Source: Paractinoplanes atraurantiacus
Lineage (GTDB): Bacteria; Actinomycetota; Actinomycetes; Mycobacteriales; Micromonosporaceae
Length of the DNA: 64,000 bases
Assembly (NCBI RefSeq): GCF_900215205.1
Contig: NZ_OBDY01000005.1
Location: 1-64,000 of the forward strand
Reading direction: 5' to 3'
Both the position numbers and the translations under genes were made by a program. This document shows positions 8,868-19,700 of the stretch, piece by piece (the first letter of the stretch is position 1; each line of letters opens with the position of its first letter). Under the pieces are notes generated by a model. The model did not search any database, was not told the origin of the DNA, and saw only the letters and a program-made list of their open reading frames with translations.

Positions 8868-9894
8868 GCCGGGACCTCCGCCCGTGCGGCCGGCCTGGGA
8901 GTGGACCGGCGGAACAACATGGCCCGGAAGGTCGCCGACTGGGCCAGGCAGAGCACCACGACCACCACGGCCTTGAAGACCAGCGTGGCCTCGGGCGGGA
9001 TGCCCACCGACTGGGCGGTGGTGTCCAGCGTGGCGATCAGCAGCGCGCCCAGCGTGGTGCCGGCCAGCGAGAACCGGCCGCCGGTCAGGGCGGTGCCGCC
9101 GATGACCACGGCCAGGATGGCGTCGAGCTCGATCAGGTTGCCGGCGTTGTTGCCGTCGGCGCTGGAGACGTTCGAGCTGTAGATCAGCCCGGCGATGCCG
9201 GCGCAGGCGGCCGACGCGATGTAGACCATCACGGTGAACCGGCGGGCCTGGATGCCGGCGAGGCGGCTGGCCACCGGGCTTCCGCCGACGGATTCCAGGA
9301 GCAGCCCGAGGGCCGTACGCCGGGTGAGCAGCACCGTGATCGCGAGGACCACGGCCGCGATCAGCACCGACACCGGCAGGCCGAGCACGTAGCCGGCGCC
9401 GATCACCTTGTACGGGCTCGACTGCACGTTGATGATCTGCCCGGACGTGATCAGCTGGGCCAGGCCGCGGCCGGCCACCATCAGGATCAGCGTCGCGATG
9501 ATCGGCTGGATGCCCAGCACCGCCACCAGAAAACCGTTCCAGAGGCCGAGCACCAGCGACAGCGCGATCGCCGCGACCACGGCCACGGCCACGCCGCCGA
9601 CGCTGTTCTGGTTGGACAGGTCGCCGATGATCAGGCAGGCCATGGCACCGGAGACGGCCATCACCGACCCGACCGACAGGTCGATGCCGCCGGTCGAGAT
9701 GACCAGCGTCATGCCGATCGCGACCAGCACCAGGGGCGCGCTGGCCCGCAGGATGTTGACCGGCGTGCCGAACAGGTGCCCGTCCTGGATCCGGATGTCG
9801 AAGAAACCGTCGGAGAAGATCAGCGCGCAGAGCAACAGCACCACGAGCATGGCGACCGGCCACATCAGCCGGCTCTTGAGGATCTTTTGCAAGG

Positions 9895-9898
<4 letters not shown>
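8864..9898 (-). CDS. ytfT: Furanose-type sugar ABC transporter permease 1 (YtfT-like)
   Basis: The 344-residue membrane permease begins with a hydrophobic segment at residues 12-30. It carries GMTLVISTGGIDLSVGSV and a second Gly-rich motif GGTALTGGRFSLAGTTLG, both typical of CUT2 sugar permeases. It is paralogous to the permease at 7854 (shared GGIDLSVG core) and should form a heterodimer with it. The start overlaps the stop of the ATPase gene in ATGA. It is part of the transport half of the arabinose operon. Confidence 0.9.
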
Positions 9899-11421
<1,523 letters not shown>

Positions 11422-11489
11422 TCATCCACTCCGTTCATGGGCTGGGGGTCACCCCGGTGGCGGCCGGGGTGACCCTGATCAGCGGTCCT

Positions 11490-12473
11490 TTAGTACTTGC
11501 GGTCGGGCAGGGCGGCCTTCGCCTGCTCGGGGGTGAAGGTGGTCTCCTCGGTGAGGATCCGGGTCGGAACCTCTTCGGAGTTCTTGACCTTCTTGACCAG
11601 CTGCATCAGCTGTGGGCCGAGCAGCGGGCTGCACTCCACGATGAAGTTGATCTTGTTCTCGGAGAGCGCCGTCATGCCGTCCTTGACCGCGTCGACGGTG
11701 ATGATCTTGATGTCGGTGCCGGGCTTCTTGCCGGCCGCCTCGATCGCCTCGATGGCACCCAGGCCCATGTCGTCGTTGTGCGCGTAGAGCACGTCGATGT
11801 CCTTGACGGACTGCAGGAACGTCTCCATCGTCTGCTTGCCGCTGGTGCGCTCGAACTTGCCGGTCTGCGACGCGACGATCTTAAACTTGGGGTCGGTCTT
11901 GATGACCTCCTCGAAGCCGGTCTTGCGGTCGATCGCGGGCGCCGCACCCGGCGTACCCTGCAGCTCGACGATGTTGACCGGGTCCGACTTGCCCTGGTAC
12001 TCCTTGGCCAGCCAGTCGCCGGCCTTCTTGCCCTCCTCGACGAAGTCGGAGCCGAGGAAGGTCTTGTAGAGCGAGGTGTCCTTGGAGTCGACCGCGCGGT
12101 CGGTCAGGATCACCGGGATGCCGGCGTCCTTGGCCTCCTTGAGCACCGGGTCCCAGCCCGACTCGACCACAGGCGAGAAGGCGATGACGTCGACCCGCTG
12201 GGTGATGAAGGAGCGGATCGCCTCGATCTGCTTCTCCTGCTTGCCCTGGGCGTCGGAGAACTTCAGGTCGATGCCCTCGGCGGCCGCCGCCTCCTGAATG
12301 GACTTGGTGTTGGCGGTACGCCAGCCACTCTCCGCGCCGACCTGCGAGAAGCCGAGCGTGATCTTGTCATCGCCGCCGCCCGAGCCGGAGCCACCGTCGT
12401 CGCCGCCACAACCGGCCAGGGTCGAGGCGAGCAGGAGCCCGCCGACCATCGCCGCGGAAATCTTCTTGAGCAC
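11490..12473 (-). CDS. ytfQ: Sugar-binding lipoprotein (YtfQ-like), first gene of the arabinose operon
   Basis: The 327-residue lipoprotein captures the sugar outside the membrane. GTG 12473 is chosen as start because GGAGG lies 5 nt upstream and a signal peptide follows at once (KKISAAMVGGLLLAS) with lipobox LAGC; a Gly/Ser/Asp linker comes next. The mature part starts KITLGFSQVGAESGWR and continues with LKFSDAQGKQEKQIEAIRS and VDVIAFSPVVESGWDPVL, closely resembling E. coli YtfQ. YtfQ-type proteins bind furanose forms of sugars, and with araBAD in the same operon L-arabinofuranose is the likely ligand. A LacI operator lies 15 bp upstream of the start. Confidence 0.93.
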   Translation of the reverse strand: MLKKISAAMVGGLLLASTLAGCGGDDGGSGSGGGDDKITLGFSQVGAESGWRTANTKSIQEAAAAEGIDLKFSDAQGKQEKQIEAIRSFITQRVDVIAFSPVVESGWDPVLKEAKDAGIPVILTDRAVDSKDTSLYKTFLGSDFVEEGKKAGDWLAKEYQGKSDPVNIVELQGTPGAAPAIDRKTGFEEVIKTDPKFKIVASQTGKFERTSGKQTMETFLQSVKDIDVLYAHNDDMGLGAIEAIEAAGKKPGTDIKIITVDAVKDGMTALSENKINFIVECSPLLGPQLMQLVKKVKNSEEVPTRILTEETTFTPEQAKAALPDRKY

Positions 12474-12487
12474 AGGGCCCTCCAAAT

Positions 12488-12501
12488 TGTTAACGTTCAC
12501 G
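12488..12501. promoter_or_regulatory. LacI-type operator of the arabinose operon
   Basis: TGTTAACGTTCACG lies 15 bp upstream of the GTG of the sugar-binding lipoprotein. Its 12-base core GTTAACGTTCAC is identical to the site in front of the GH127 gene at 26468. The near-palindrome with central CG is typical of LacI-family operators. The regulator is most likely the divergent LacI gene at 12742. Confidence 0.7.
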
Positions 12502-12592
12502 CATTCAGAGATGGTCGTCACCGCGACCGAGAAACACCGAGCGGAGCATCGAGAGGAGAGTCGCGGCCGATCCGGGCACCGCGTTTCAGCAG

Positions 12593-12606
12593 TGTTACCG
12601 TTCTCA
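12593..12606. promoter_or_regulatory. Possible second LacI-type operator in the divergent intergenic region
   Basis: TGTTACCGTTCTCA matches 12 of 14 bases of the consensus TGTTAACGTTCACA. It lies between the two clearer sites at 12488 and 12706 and could allow looping or cooperative binding. The match is weaker and could be chance. Confidence 0.3.
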
Positions 12607-12705
12607 AACGCTCCGTCAAGGTTTCGCCATCGGTTTGTTACCGGACCATTGCCCGGGGTGGTGGCGGGCAGATCCGCTATGGACATCCGGGCAGACCTTG
12701 TGCGA

Positions 12706-12719
12706 TGTTCACGCTCACA
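12706..12719. promoter_or_regulatory. LacI-type operator before the lacI regulator gene
   Basis: TGTTCACGCTCACA matches 12 of 14 bases of the consensus operator. It ends 22 bp before the TTG start at 12742, upstream of its ribosome binding site. The position suggests autoregulation of the LacI regulator. Confidence 0.45.
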
Positions 12720-12741
12720 AACTGCCATCGGAGGTTCGTTC

Positions 12742-13776
12742 TTGCCATCGACCGACGGTGACCGCGGCCGCCCCCGGCTCACGGTCATGCGCGACGTCGC
12801 CAAGCTGGCCGGCGTCTCGCACCAGACCGTGTCGCGGGTCCTGAACAACCACCCCAACGTGCGGCAGGAGACCCGGCTGCGCGTGCTCGAAGCCATGCAG
12901 TCCCTGAACTACCGGCGCAACCTGGCCGCCCGCACGCTGGTCACCCGCCAGTCCGACACGCTCGGCATCATCGGCTTCGAGACCACGCTGTTCGGGCCGG
13001 CGTCGATGCTGTACGCCATCGAGAGCGCCGCCCGCGACGCCGGCTACATGGTCAGCATCGCCTCGGTACGCGACCTGGAACGCCGCCACGTGGTGGAAGC
13101 CGTGGACCGCCTCACCCAGCACGCGGTCGACGGCGTCATCGCCATCGCCCCGAAGCTGACGGTCACGAACGCCCTGGCCCAGGCCCCACCATCACTGCAC
13201 TGTGTGGCGGTCGGCACGGCCGGCGAGCCGGACGCGGCCCCCACGGTCGGCATCGACAACACGGCCGGCGCCCGCCTGGCCACCCAGCACCTGCTCGACC
13301 TGGGCCACGCGACGGTCCACCACGTGGCCGGCCCCGCCGACTGGCCCGAAGCCCAGGAACGGGTGGAGGGCTGGCGCGACACCCTGTACAAGGCCGGCGC
13401 CGTGGTCCCCCCGGCCGACCCGGGTTGGTGGGACGCCGAGTCGGGTTACGCCCGGGGCCGCGTCCTGGCCGCCGACCCCCAGGTGACGGCCATCTTCTGC
13501 GCCAACGACCGGATAGCCCTGGGCGTCCTGCGGGCCTTGCACGAGACGGGCCGCCGGGTCCCCGACGACGTCAGCATCATCGGCTTCGACGACATGCCCG
13601 ACGCGGGCTACTTCCTGCCCCCACTGACCACGGTCCGCCAGGATTTCCGCGAGCTGGGCCACCGGGCCCTGGCCCTCCTGCTGGAACACATGGCCGGCGA
13701 CTCCACCACCGACCAGGTCCTCGTGACGCCCCACCTGGTCCCCCGGGCCAGCACCGGCCCTCCCCCGCTCCGCTAG
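12742..13776 (+). CDS. LacI-family transcriptional regulator of the arabinose locus
   Basis: The 344-residue repressor has an N-terminal LacI helix-turn-helix (MRDVAKLAGVSHQTVSRVLN, from about residue 15) and a sugar-binding sensor domain (LFGPASMLYAIESAARDAGY, FCANDRIALG, IIGFDDMPDAGYFLPPLTT). TTG 12742 was chosen because GGAGG lies 7 nt upstream; ATG 12787 would cut directly into the HTH. It is divergent from the seven-gene arabinose operon, and operator-like sites lie before both genes, so it very likely represses transport and catabolism until an arabinose-derived ligand binds. The GH127 gene at 26452 carries the same site. Its end overlaps the convergent acetyltransferase gene by 4 nt. 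Confidence 0.9.
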   Translation: MPSTDGDRGRPRLTVMRDVAKLAGVSHQTVSRVLNNHPNVRQETRLRVLEAMQSLNYRRNLAARTLVTRQSDTLGIIGFETTLFGPASMLYAIESAARDAGYMVSIASVRDLERRHVVEAVDRLTQHAVDGVIAIAPKLTVTNALAQAPPSLHCVAVGTAGEPDAAPTVGIDNTAGARLATQHLLDLGHATVHHVAGPADWPEAQERVEGWRDTLYKAGAVVPPADPGWWDAESGYARGRVLAADPQVTAIFCANDRIALGVLRALHETGRRVPDDVSIIGFDDMPDAGYFLPPLTTVRQDFRELGHRALALLLEHMAGDSTTDQVLVTPHLVPRASTGPPPLR

Positions 13777-14324
13777 CTCAAGTCGGCCGGGATCAGCGAG
13801 TAGATCGCCAGGTCGACCCGGCCCGAGGGGACGATGCCGGCGTTGCGGGCGACACCCTCGTACGCGAAACCGGCCCTCTCGGCGACCTTGATGGACGCCT
13901 CGTTGCCCGGCGCGATGCGCAGAACCACCCGCTCGAAAGCCGCCCCGGTCAGCACCCAGCGCGACAGCGCGACGGTCGCCTCGGTCATCACACCCCGGGC
14001 GCGGGCCGCGGGCACCGCCCAATAGCCGATCTCGGTCGCCCGATGCCGCCAGTCGGTCTTCTTCAGATCGATCATCCCGGCCAGATCGCCGTCGCACTCG
14101 ATCGCGCGGATCAGGCCGGCACCGCTCGCCCGCACCGCCGGCGCCTTCTCAGCCACGAAGGCCAGAGCTTCATCCCGCCCGTACGGATCGGGAAGCGGCA
14201 GCCAGCGCCGCGTGACCGGATCCGACACAGCGTCCACGATCGCGTCCACGTCACCCGCGGGCGGCGCCCGCAACGTCAGCCGGCCCGTCCGCAGCACCAC
14301 ATCAGGAAACAAATCCTCCACCAC
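13773..14324 (-). CDS. GNAT-family N-acetyltransferase (RimJ/RimL type)
   Basis: About 183 residues with the GNAT fold. The protein opens VVLRTGRLTLRAPPAGDVDAI, has GYWAVPAARARGVMTEA as the acetyl-CoA pyrophosphate loop and ends with IKVAERAGFAYEGVARN, the usual motif B of the RimJ/RimL (alanine N-acetyltransferase-like) group. It should transfer acetyl from acetyl-CoA to an amine, perhaps a protein N-terminus or a small molecule; the substrate is unknown. The start is uncertain: GTG 14324 or 14321 fits the domain boundary, while the open frame reaches 14543 with no family resemblance. It is convergent with the LacI gene (4-nt overlap). Confidence 0.8.
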   Translation of the reverse strand: MVEDLFPDVVLRTGRLTLRAPPAGDVDAIVDAVSDPVTRRWLPLPDPYGRDEALAFVAEKAPAVRASGAGLIRAIECDGDLAGMIDLKKTDWRHRATEIGYWAVPAARARGVMTEATVALSRWVLTGAAFERVVLRIAPGNEASIKVAERAGFAYEGVARNAGIVPSGRVDLAIYSLIPADLS

Positions 14325-14737
14325 TCGACGATCTTCACCCACGCCCACAAACCGCCCCCACGGCTCTCCCCCACCGGCCTTCGGTTCGATGTCCCGGGGA
14401 CGCTGATGGCGGCCTTCAGGTTCTACGCTGGCCCGCGTTGGCCCCGCGGGAGCGTAGGAAGCGGGCGCGTTCGGTCGCCCAAGGCGGCCCAGCATGACGA
14501 CGTGCCACCGGAAATCGGGCCGCTCGTCATAGCGCCGCGCCACGCGGCCGCCGGTCCCGCCTCACGGCTCAGCCGGCAAGCCCTCACCCTTCTTCGCTCC
14601 GCCCGTCGGGCCACCGCATGGCGCGCCGCCCTCTCCCCAGGGACGCGCCCGCGGTGTGTGCTGCGTTTCCTTGGCGCGTCTCGCGACGGGGGCGGGCTTC
14701 GCGCGGGACTATCCTTCCGGCAACAGCGAGATGTGGG
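14325..14737. other. Intergenic stretch without a recognised gene
   Basis: These 413 bp separate the acetyltransferase from the divergent third LacI gene. Open frames cross it on both strands, but none has family features or a good ribosome binding site. No operator matching the arabinose consensus was seen here, unlike the region before the LacI gene at 12742. Confidence 0.4.
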
Positions 14738-15775
14738 GTGCGGGTGAGGGTCAAACGCGAGCGGCCGCCGGGCATGATGGATGTCGCCCGGCTGGCCGGG
14801 GTGTCGCACCAGACCGTTTCGCGGGTGCTGCACGAACACCCGAATGTCAGCGAGCCGACCCGGCTCAAGGTGCGCGCCGCGATCGCCGAGCTCGGCTACC
14901 GGCCCGACCGTACGGCCCGGGCTCTCGTCACCGGCACCTCCGGCGTGATCGGTGTGGTCGCCCCGAACACCGCGCTCTACGGTCCCGCCTCCATGCTGAA
15001 CGCGTTCGAGCAGGCGGCGCAGGACAGCGGCTTCGCCGTGAACGTGGGCAACGTCCGTACTCTCGACGAACGCTCCATAGCCCACGCCGTCGAACGCCAC
15101 CTGGACCAGCGCGTCGCCGGCCTGGTGGTGATCGCCCCGGTGACCAGCGCCGAGTCGGCGCTGGCGGCCCTGCCCGCGGACATCCCGCTGGTCACCATCG
15201 ACGGCGACCCCCACCGCTCCAGCACGAGGGTCACTGTCGACCAGGTGGCCGGCGGCCGCGCCGCCACCGAGCATCTGCTGGCTGCCGGCCACGAGACCGT
15301 CTGGCACCTTTCCGGCCCGCAGGACTGGTTCGACGCCAACGGCCGCGTCCGCGGCTGGGAGGAAGCGCTGCGCGCGGCCGGCGTCGAGCCACCCCCGCTG
15401 CTGATCGGCGACTGGAGCGCCGAGTCCGGCTACCGCAACGGCAAGCTCCTGGCCCGCCTCCCCGAGGTGACAGCGGTCTTCACCGGCAACGACCACATGG
15501 CGCTGGGCCTGCTGCGTGCCCTCAACGAGCAGGGCCGCCGCGTCCCCACCGAGATCAGCATCGTCGGCTTCGACGACGTGCCCCAGGCCGCCTACTACAC
15601 ACCCCCACTGACCACCGTCCGCCCCGATTTCGTCGCCGTGGCCCGCGCCGGCATCGACATGCTGCTGACCCAGATCGAGACCGGCACCGCCCCGACCGTC
15701 GCCCGCCGCGTCATCACACCCACCCTGATCACCCGCGAGAGCGTGGCCCCGCCGCCGTCACTCCGGCACGCGTAG
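14738..15775 (+). CDS. LacI-family transcriptional regulator (third paralog)
   Basis: About 345 residues, with HTH MMDVARLAGVSHQTVSRVLH and a full sensor domain (LYGPASMLNAFEQAAQDSGF, WHLSGPQDWFD, FTGNDHMALG, IVGFDDVPQAAYYTPPLTT). It shares the recognition helix GVSHQTVSRVL with the regulator at 12742, so the two may recognise similar operators. GTG 14738 is taken as start; GTG 14744 is also possible and neither has a strong ribosome binding site. Its own target is not obvious: no structural gene adjoins it in the same direction, and no consensus operator was found upstream. It is closely related to the HTH-less paralog at 3257 in the sensor domain. Confidence 0.85.
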   Translation: MRVRVKRERPPGMMDVARLAGVSHQTVSRVLHEHPNVSEPTRLKVRAAIAELGYRPDRTARALVTGTSGVIGVVAPNTALYGPASMLNAFEQAAQDSGFAVNVGNVRTLDERSIAHAVERHLDQRVAGLVVIAPVTSAESALAALPADIPLVTIDGDPHRSSTRVTVDQVAGGRAATEHLLAAGHETVWHLSGPQDWFDANGRVRGWEEALRAAGVEPPPLLIGDWSAESGYRNGKLLARLPEVTAVFTGNDHMALGLLRALNEQGRRVPTEISIVGFDDVPQAAYYTPPLTTVRPDFVAVARAGIDMLLTQIETGTAPTVARRVITPTLITRESVAPPPSLRHA

Positions 15776-16024
15776 CCAGGACAGCAGCACCCAGGCGACC
15801 TGTTCGTCCGACACCGGGCGCCGCGAACGCCGTAGCGCGGCCCCGATCCGGCGCGGGTTCAACTTCGGGCGGCCGAGCCGCCTGATACGTCGCTTCGCGG
15901 ACCGAATGATCGCGTCTATGACCTCTGGGGAAGGTCGTTCCTCCATCGCCGCGGCCATCTCCCGCATGGTCGGCAGAGGCAGGCTGAGGCGTACCAGCTT
16001 TCCGGTCTCATCGTCGTAAACCAT
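15758..16024 (-). CDS. Small basic protein of unknown function
   Basis: An 88-residue protein from ATG 16024 (preceded by GGTGGGGG), or 92 residues from GTG 16036. It starts MVYDDETGKLVRLSLPLPTMREM, has a very basic centre (RSAKRRIRRLGRPKLNPRRIGAALRRSRR) and ends AWVLLSWLRVPE. No domain is recognised; the basic helix could bind nucleic acid or be structural. It overlaps the end of the LacI gene on the other strand by 18 nt. Codon pattern is consistent with coding. Confidence 0.5.
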   Translation of the reverse strand: MVYDDETGKLVRLSLPLPTMREMAAAMEERPSPEVIDAIIRSAKRRIRRLGRPKLNPRRIGAALRRSRRPVSDEQVAWVLLSWLRVPE

Positions 16025-16198
16025 GCGCACCCCCACCGTCGACGCTAGGAACGGCCCAGGGCGCGGGTCTACGACTGATACATGGTCCTGGTCCTGTCAG
16101 GTTCGGTCGCACCCCTGCCACGGCCGGGCCCTCGACGGCCATACGGGATGATCCTGGAGGCCGGCGGCCCGAAGGTGACGCCGCGGGGAGAAGGGATC

Positions 16199-16797
16199 AT
16201 GCCACGGCACGAGTTGCGGTCGTCGATCCCCTGCCGCTGTTCCGGGAGGGCGTCGTCACCGTGCTCGCGGCGGCCGGTCACCACACGGAGACACCGGCGG
16301 ACGTCGTCGAGTGGGCCGCGCGGCCCACGTCCGACCTGGTGCTGCTGACCATCGCCGGCGCGCCACAGTGGCGGGTGCTCGCCCGGATGCGCGAGGCCCG
16401 GAGCAAGCCACCGGTCGTGGCCGTGATGGACGCGGCTTCCCCGAGGGAGGGCCTTCGCGCCGTGCGGGCCGGCGCCCGCTCCGTCGTGTCGCGTGACGCC
16501 GCTCCGGCCTCCCTCCGGCTCGCCGTGGAGGCCACCATCAGCGGGCAGTCGGTGCTTCCGGCCGCGGTGGCCGGGCTTCTCGCGGCCGGGCCGGCCGCGG
16601 ACCCGGAGACCGTCCCGCCCGACCGGATCGGGTGGCTGAGCCAGTTGGCGGCCGGGGCGACAGTGGCCCGCCTGGCCACCGAGGCCGGCTACTCGGAGCG
16701 CGCGATGTTCCGGCTGCTGACCCGGCTGTACCGGGAGATGGGCGTGAACAACCGCATCGAGGCCATCATGCGGGCCCGCGACCGCGGCTGGATCTAA
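16199..16797 (+). pseudogene. NarL/LuxR-type response regulator, degenerate receiver and probable 5' frameshift
   Basis: From 16213 the frame reads VAVVDPLPLFREGVVTVLA, the start of a receiver domain, and it ends with a LuxR-type HTH (WLSQLAAGATVARLATEAGYSERAMFRLLTRLYREMGV) at about residues 130-180. That frame has no start codon before GTG 16261, yet an excellent start (GGGGAGAAGG then ATG 16199) lies in another frame, so a frameshift between 16199 and 16212 is likely. Initiation at GTG 16261 (GGGAGGG 10 nt upstream) would lose the first receiver strand. The phospho-acceptor Asp is replaced ('TSDLVLLTIAG') and the conserved Lys is Arg ('AGARSVVSRDA'), so the receiver is probably not phosphorylated. 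It overlaps the STAND gene tail-to-tail by 3 nt. Confidence 0.6.
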
Positions 16798-19700
16798 TCC
16801 AGGGCGTCGATGGCCGGTCCCAGGAGCCCGGGACTGCCACCGGACCGGTCGAGTTTTTCGAGAAGGAATCTCAAACGGGTGACCAGGCCGGGCGCGTGCG
16901 GCCGCCTCGGAAGGTCGGTCATGCGGAACGTCTCGACAGCCGCCTCGACGTCGCCGCGGCCGTCGACCGCCAGGCCGCACTGCGCGAAGCCCCGCAGATG
17001 CCGGGCGCCGAAGTCGCCGGGGCCGCTGTCGATGCGCCGGCCGTCGATGGTGTCGCGCATCCCGATGTCGGCCGCGATGCGCGCCTCGGCCTCCTCCAGA
17101 AGGTCGTCGAAGTGCTGGCCGGCACGGCGATCGCCGGTCAGCCGGGCGGTGAGGGCCAGAAGACCGTGCACGACGAGATGGCGGCCCCGGCTCCGGTAGC
17201 GGTCGGCCCGGATGATCTCGCGGGAGGCCTCCGGGTAGCGCCCGGCCCTCAGGTGGGCCACGCACAACGTGGTGCGGGCCTGCAGGAGGATCGCGCCGTC
17301 GTGCACGCGGCGCGCGAGATCGGCCGCGTTCCGGGCTGTGGTCACGGCCTCTTCGACTTCGCCGTCCGCGAGCCTTTCGGCCAGGCGCAGATCGGCCAGC
17401 CCGTCGAGGTAGGCGGCGCGGTGCCAGTCACGCCCGCTCTCGGCCAGCAGGCGGGCCTTCTCCAGCCACTTGTGGGCCTCATCCCTCCTTTCCTGCTCGG
17501 CGTTCCAGCGCGACAGCCGCACTGCCAGGCCGACCGCGGCGGTCCGGCCGTCGGTGCTCGTGCCCGCCCTGGCCGGATCTTCGGAGGTGGCGGCGGCGAA
17601 CGCCTCGGCGGCGCGATCGATCGCGGCCGAGAAGTCGCCCCGCCGCCGGTGGCAGTCGGCCAGGCCGGTGATTGAGCCCGCGACGGCGTCCCGGTCGCCG
17701 GCTTCGGTTGCCTTCTCCCACGCGTACTCGAAGTGGCTCTGAGCCCGGTCGATGTCGTTGGCCGCCCATTCCATCGCGGCCAGATTGGCGTGCAACCGGC
17801 CCAGGACGCCCGGTGCGGCGTCCGGTCCGGCGAGCTTCAGGGCGTTCCCGTACGCGATCCCGGCGGCGCCGCGCCGCCCGAGGTCGACGTAGATGCCGCC
17901 GAGCGCGCTCTCGTTGGACATGGCGAGTGCCGGGTCCTCGAGCTCCTTACGAATCCGTTCTCGCTGTTGGCGCAGCAGGGTGGAACAGTTCCACTCCCCC
18001 AGGTATCCGTCGAGCTCGGAGATCAGCTCGACCGCGGACGGGTACTCCCCCGCGTCGAGCAGGCAGTCGAGCTCGGCGAAGTGATAGCGCAGGTCGCTGA
18101 CGGAACGGGGGTCGTGGACCTCATGGACCTCGAGGGCCTCGGCGGCGTCGAAGAACAACTGCGAGCGGTCCGGCTTCGGCACCTGGTCGAGGATGACCTT
18201 GGCGTCCGCCGGTGAGAGCCAGTACAACCTTCCCTGCCGCAGGACGAGGCCCTGGCGGTGCAGCTTCGTCAGCGACGGCTGGGCTCCGGGCACGAGTTCC
18301 GTGACCGCTTTGGCGGGCACCGGCGTGCGCAGGGCGGCCAGCGCTCGCAGGACGTCCTGTGAGCGCTGCGGCAGTCCCGGTACGAGGACCTCGATCAGAT
18401 GGCGCACCGGGCGGTGCCGGTTGTCGTGCAGACTGCCGATGAGCTCGGGCAGGGTCATGACCGCCGCGTCGCCGACGACGGCGCAGATGAGCTCACCGGC
18501 GTGAGCGTTGCCCCCGGCGTACTCCCAGAGCTGCCGCCGCGCGGCGACCGGGAGTGCGTCGAGGTGGCCGCCCATGTCCGGGTGCTTGTCGCGGACCAGG
18601 GTCAGGAAGTCATCCTGCTCGAGGGCGGGCACCACCACCGTGTCGTCCGGCCATGGCCGAGCCGCCGAGAGCACGGCGCCGTGCCGCGTCTCGAGAACGA
18701 CCGACACGCGATGGTCCGGCTCGTCGGCGAGCATGTCGAAAGCGTCAGCCAGGTCCGGATCGTCGATCCGGTGGGTCTGATCGAGCAGGTTCTCGGCGTA
18801 CTCGACGGCGACGACGACCGGGGTGTCACCCAGCCGGTCGAGGACGGACTCGAGCTGCACCAGCGCCGACCCGCTTCCCTCCTGAGCCGGGCCACCGATC
18901 AGCTCGACCAGGGTGCGGACGTCGAGGTGCCGGACGTGGTACCGCCGCGGCGCACGCTCGACCCCGGCCTTAGCGGGCACGCTCCGGATGGCGACGTCGA
19001 TCAGCTTGCTCTTGCCGACGCCCCTCTCCCCCTCGACGGACACGACGCCGTGCGGGCCGTAGGCCAACCGGTCGGTGAGCGCCTCACGCTCGAAGAACCG
19101 GTCGATGATCTTCGTCTCGGCGGTGTCGCTCGCCGGCGCCGGCATCCGCGGGATCGAGTCCTTGCGTTTCTTCTGGATCTCGGTGAAGCCCTTGGCCGCG
19201 GCCACCGCGAGGTCGTAACACCACTGGCGCGCCTTCTCCGGGTTCTTGGTTCGCGGGTCGCGGCCGGTGTGGCGGAGGGCGACCCCGGCCAGCGCCAGCA
19301 GGCACTGCTCGCGCCAGTGCCCGGCGAAACCCTTGCTCTCGGGAAAGGCGGCGGCGCAGGCGGCGTGGACGGCCCGGCTGACCTCGACGAAGTCGGCCGC
19401 CTTGACCGAGATGCCCTCCTGATCCGGGTCGACGATGGCTTTCAGGAAGTCGCGGCGCTGCGCCGGCCGGTCGTCGAACTCCTCCAGCGCCATCGCCACC
19501 AGCAGATGCATCGGGTCACGGGCGAGCGGAGCGTCCGGCGCGAAGTGGTCGAAGTCGATGAGCTGGAAGCCGGCCGACGTCACGGACGGCACGGCCGGGA
19601 TGAGGATGTTGCGCGTGTTCAGGTCGCCGTGCGCCCTGCCCACGAACACCTCCGGCATGATCCAGCGGCCGGCCTCGCCGGCGAGCAGCGACACTGGTGC

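Noticed and set aside
14325..14543. Upstream extension of the GNAT gene to 14543
   Set aside because: The additional 73 residues are rich in Pro/Arg/Gly with no match to the acetyltransferase fold.
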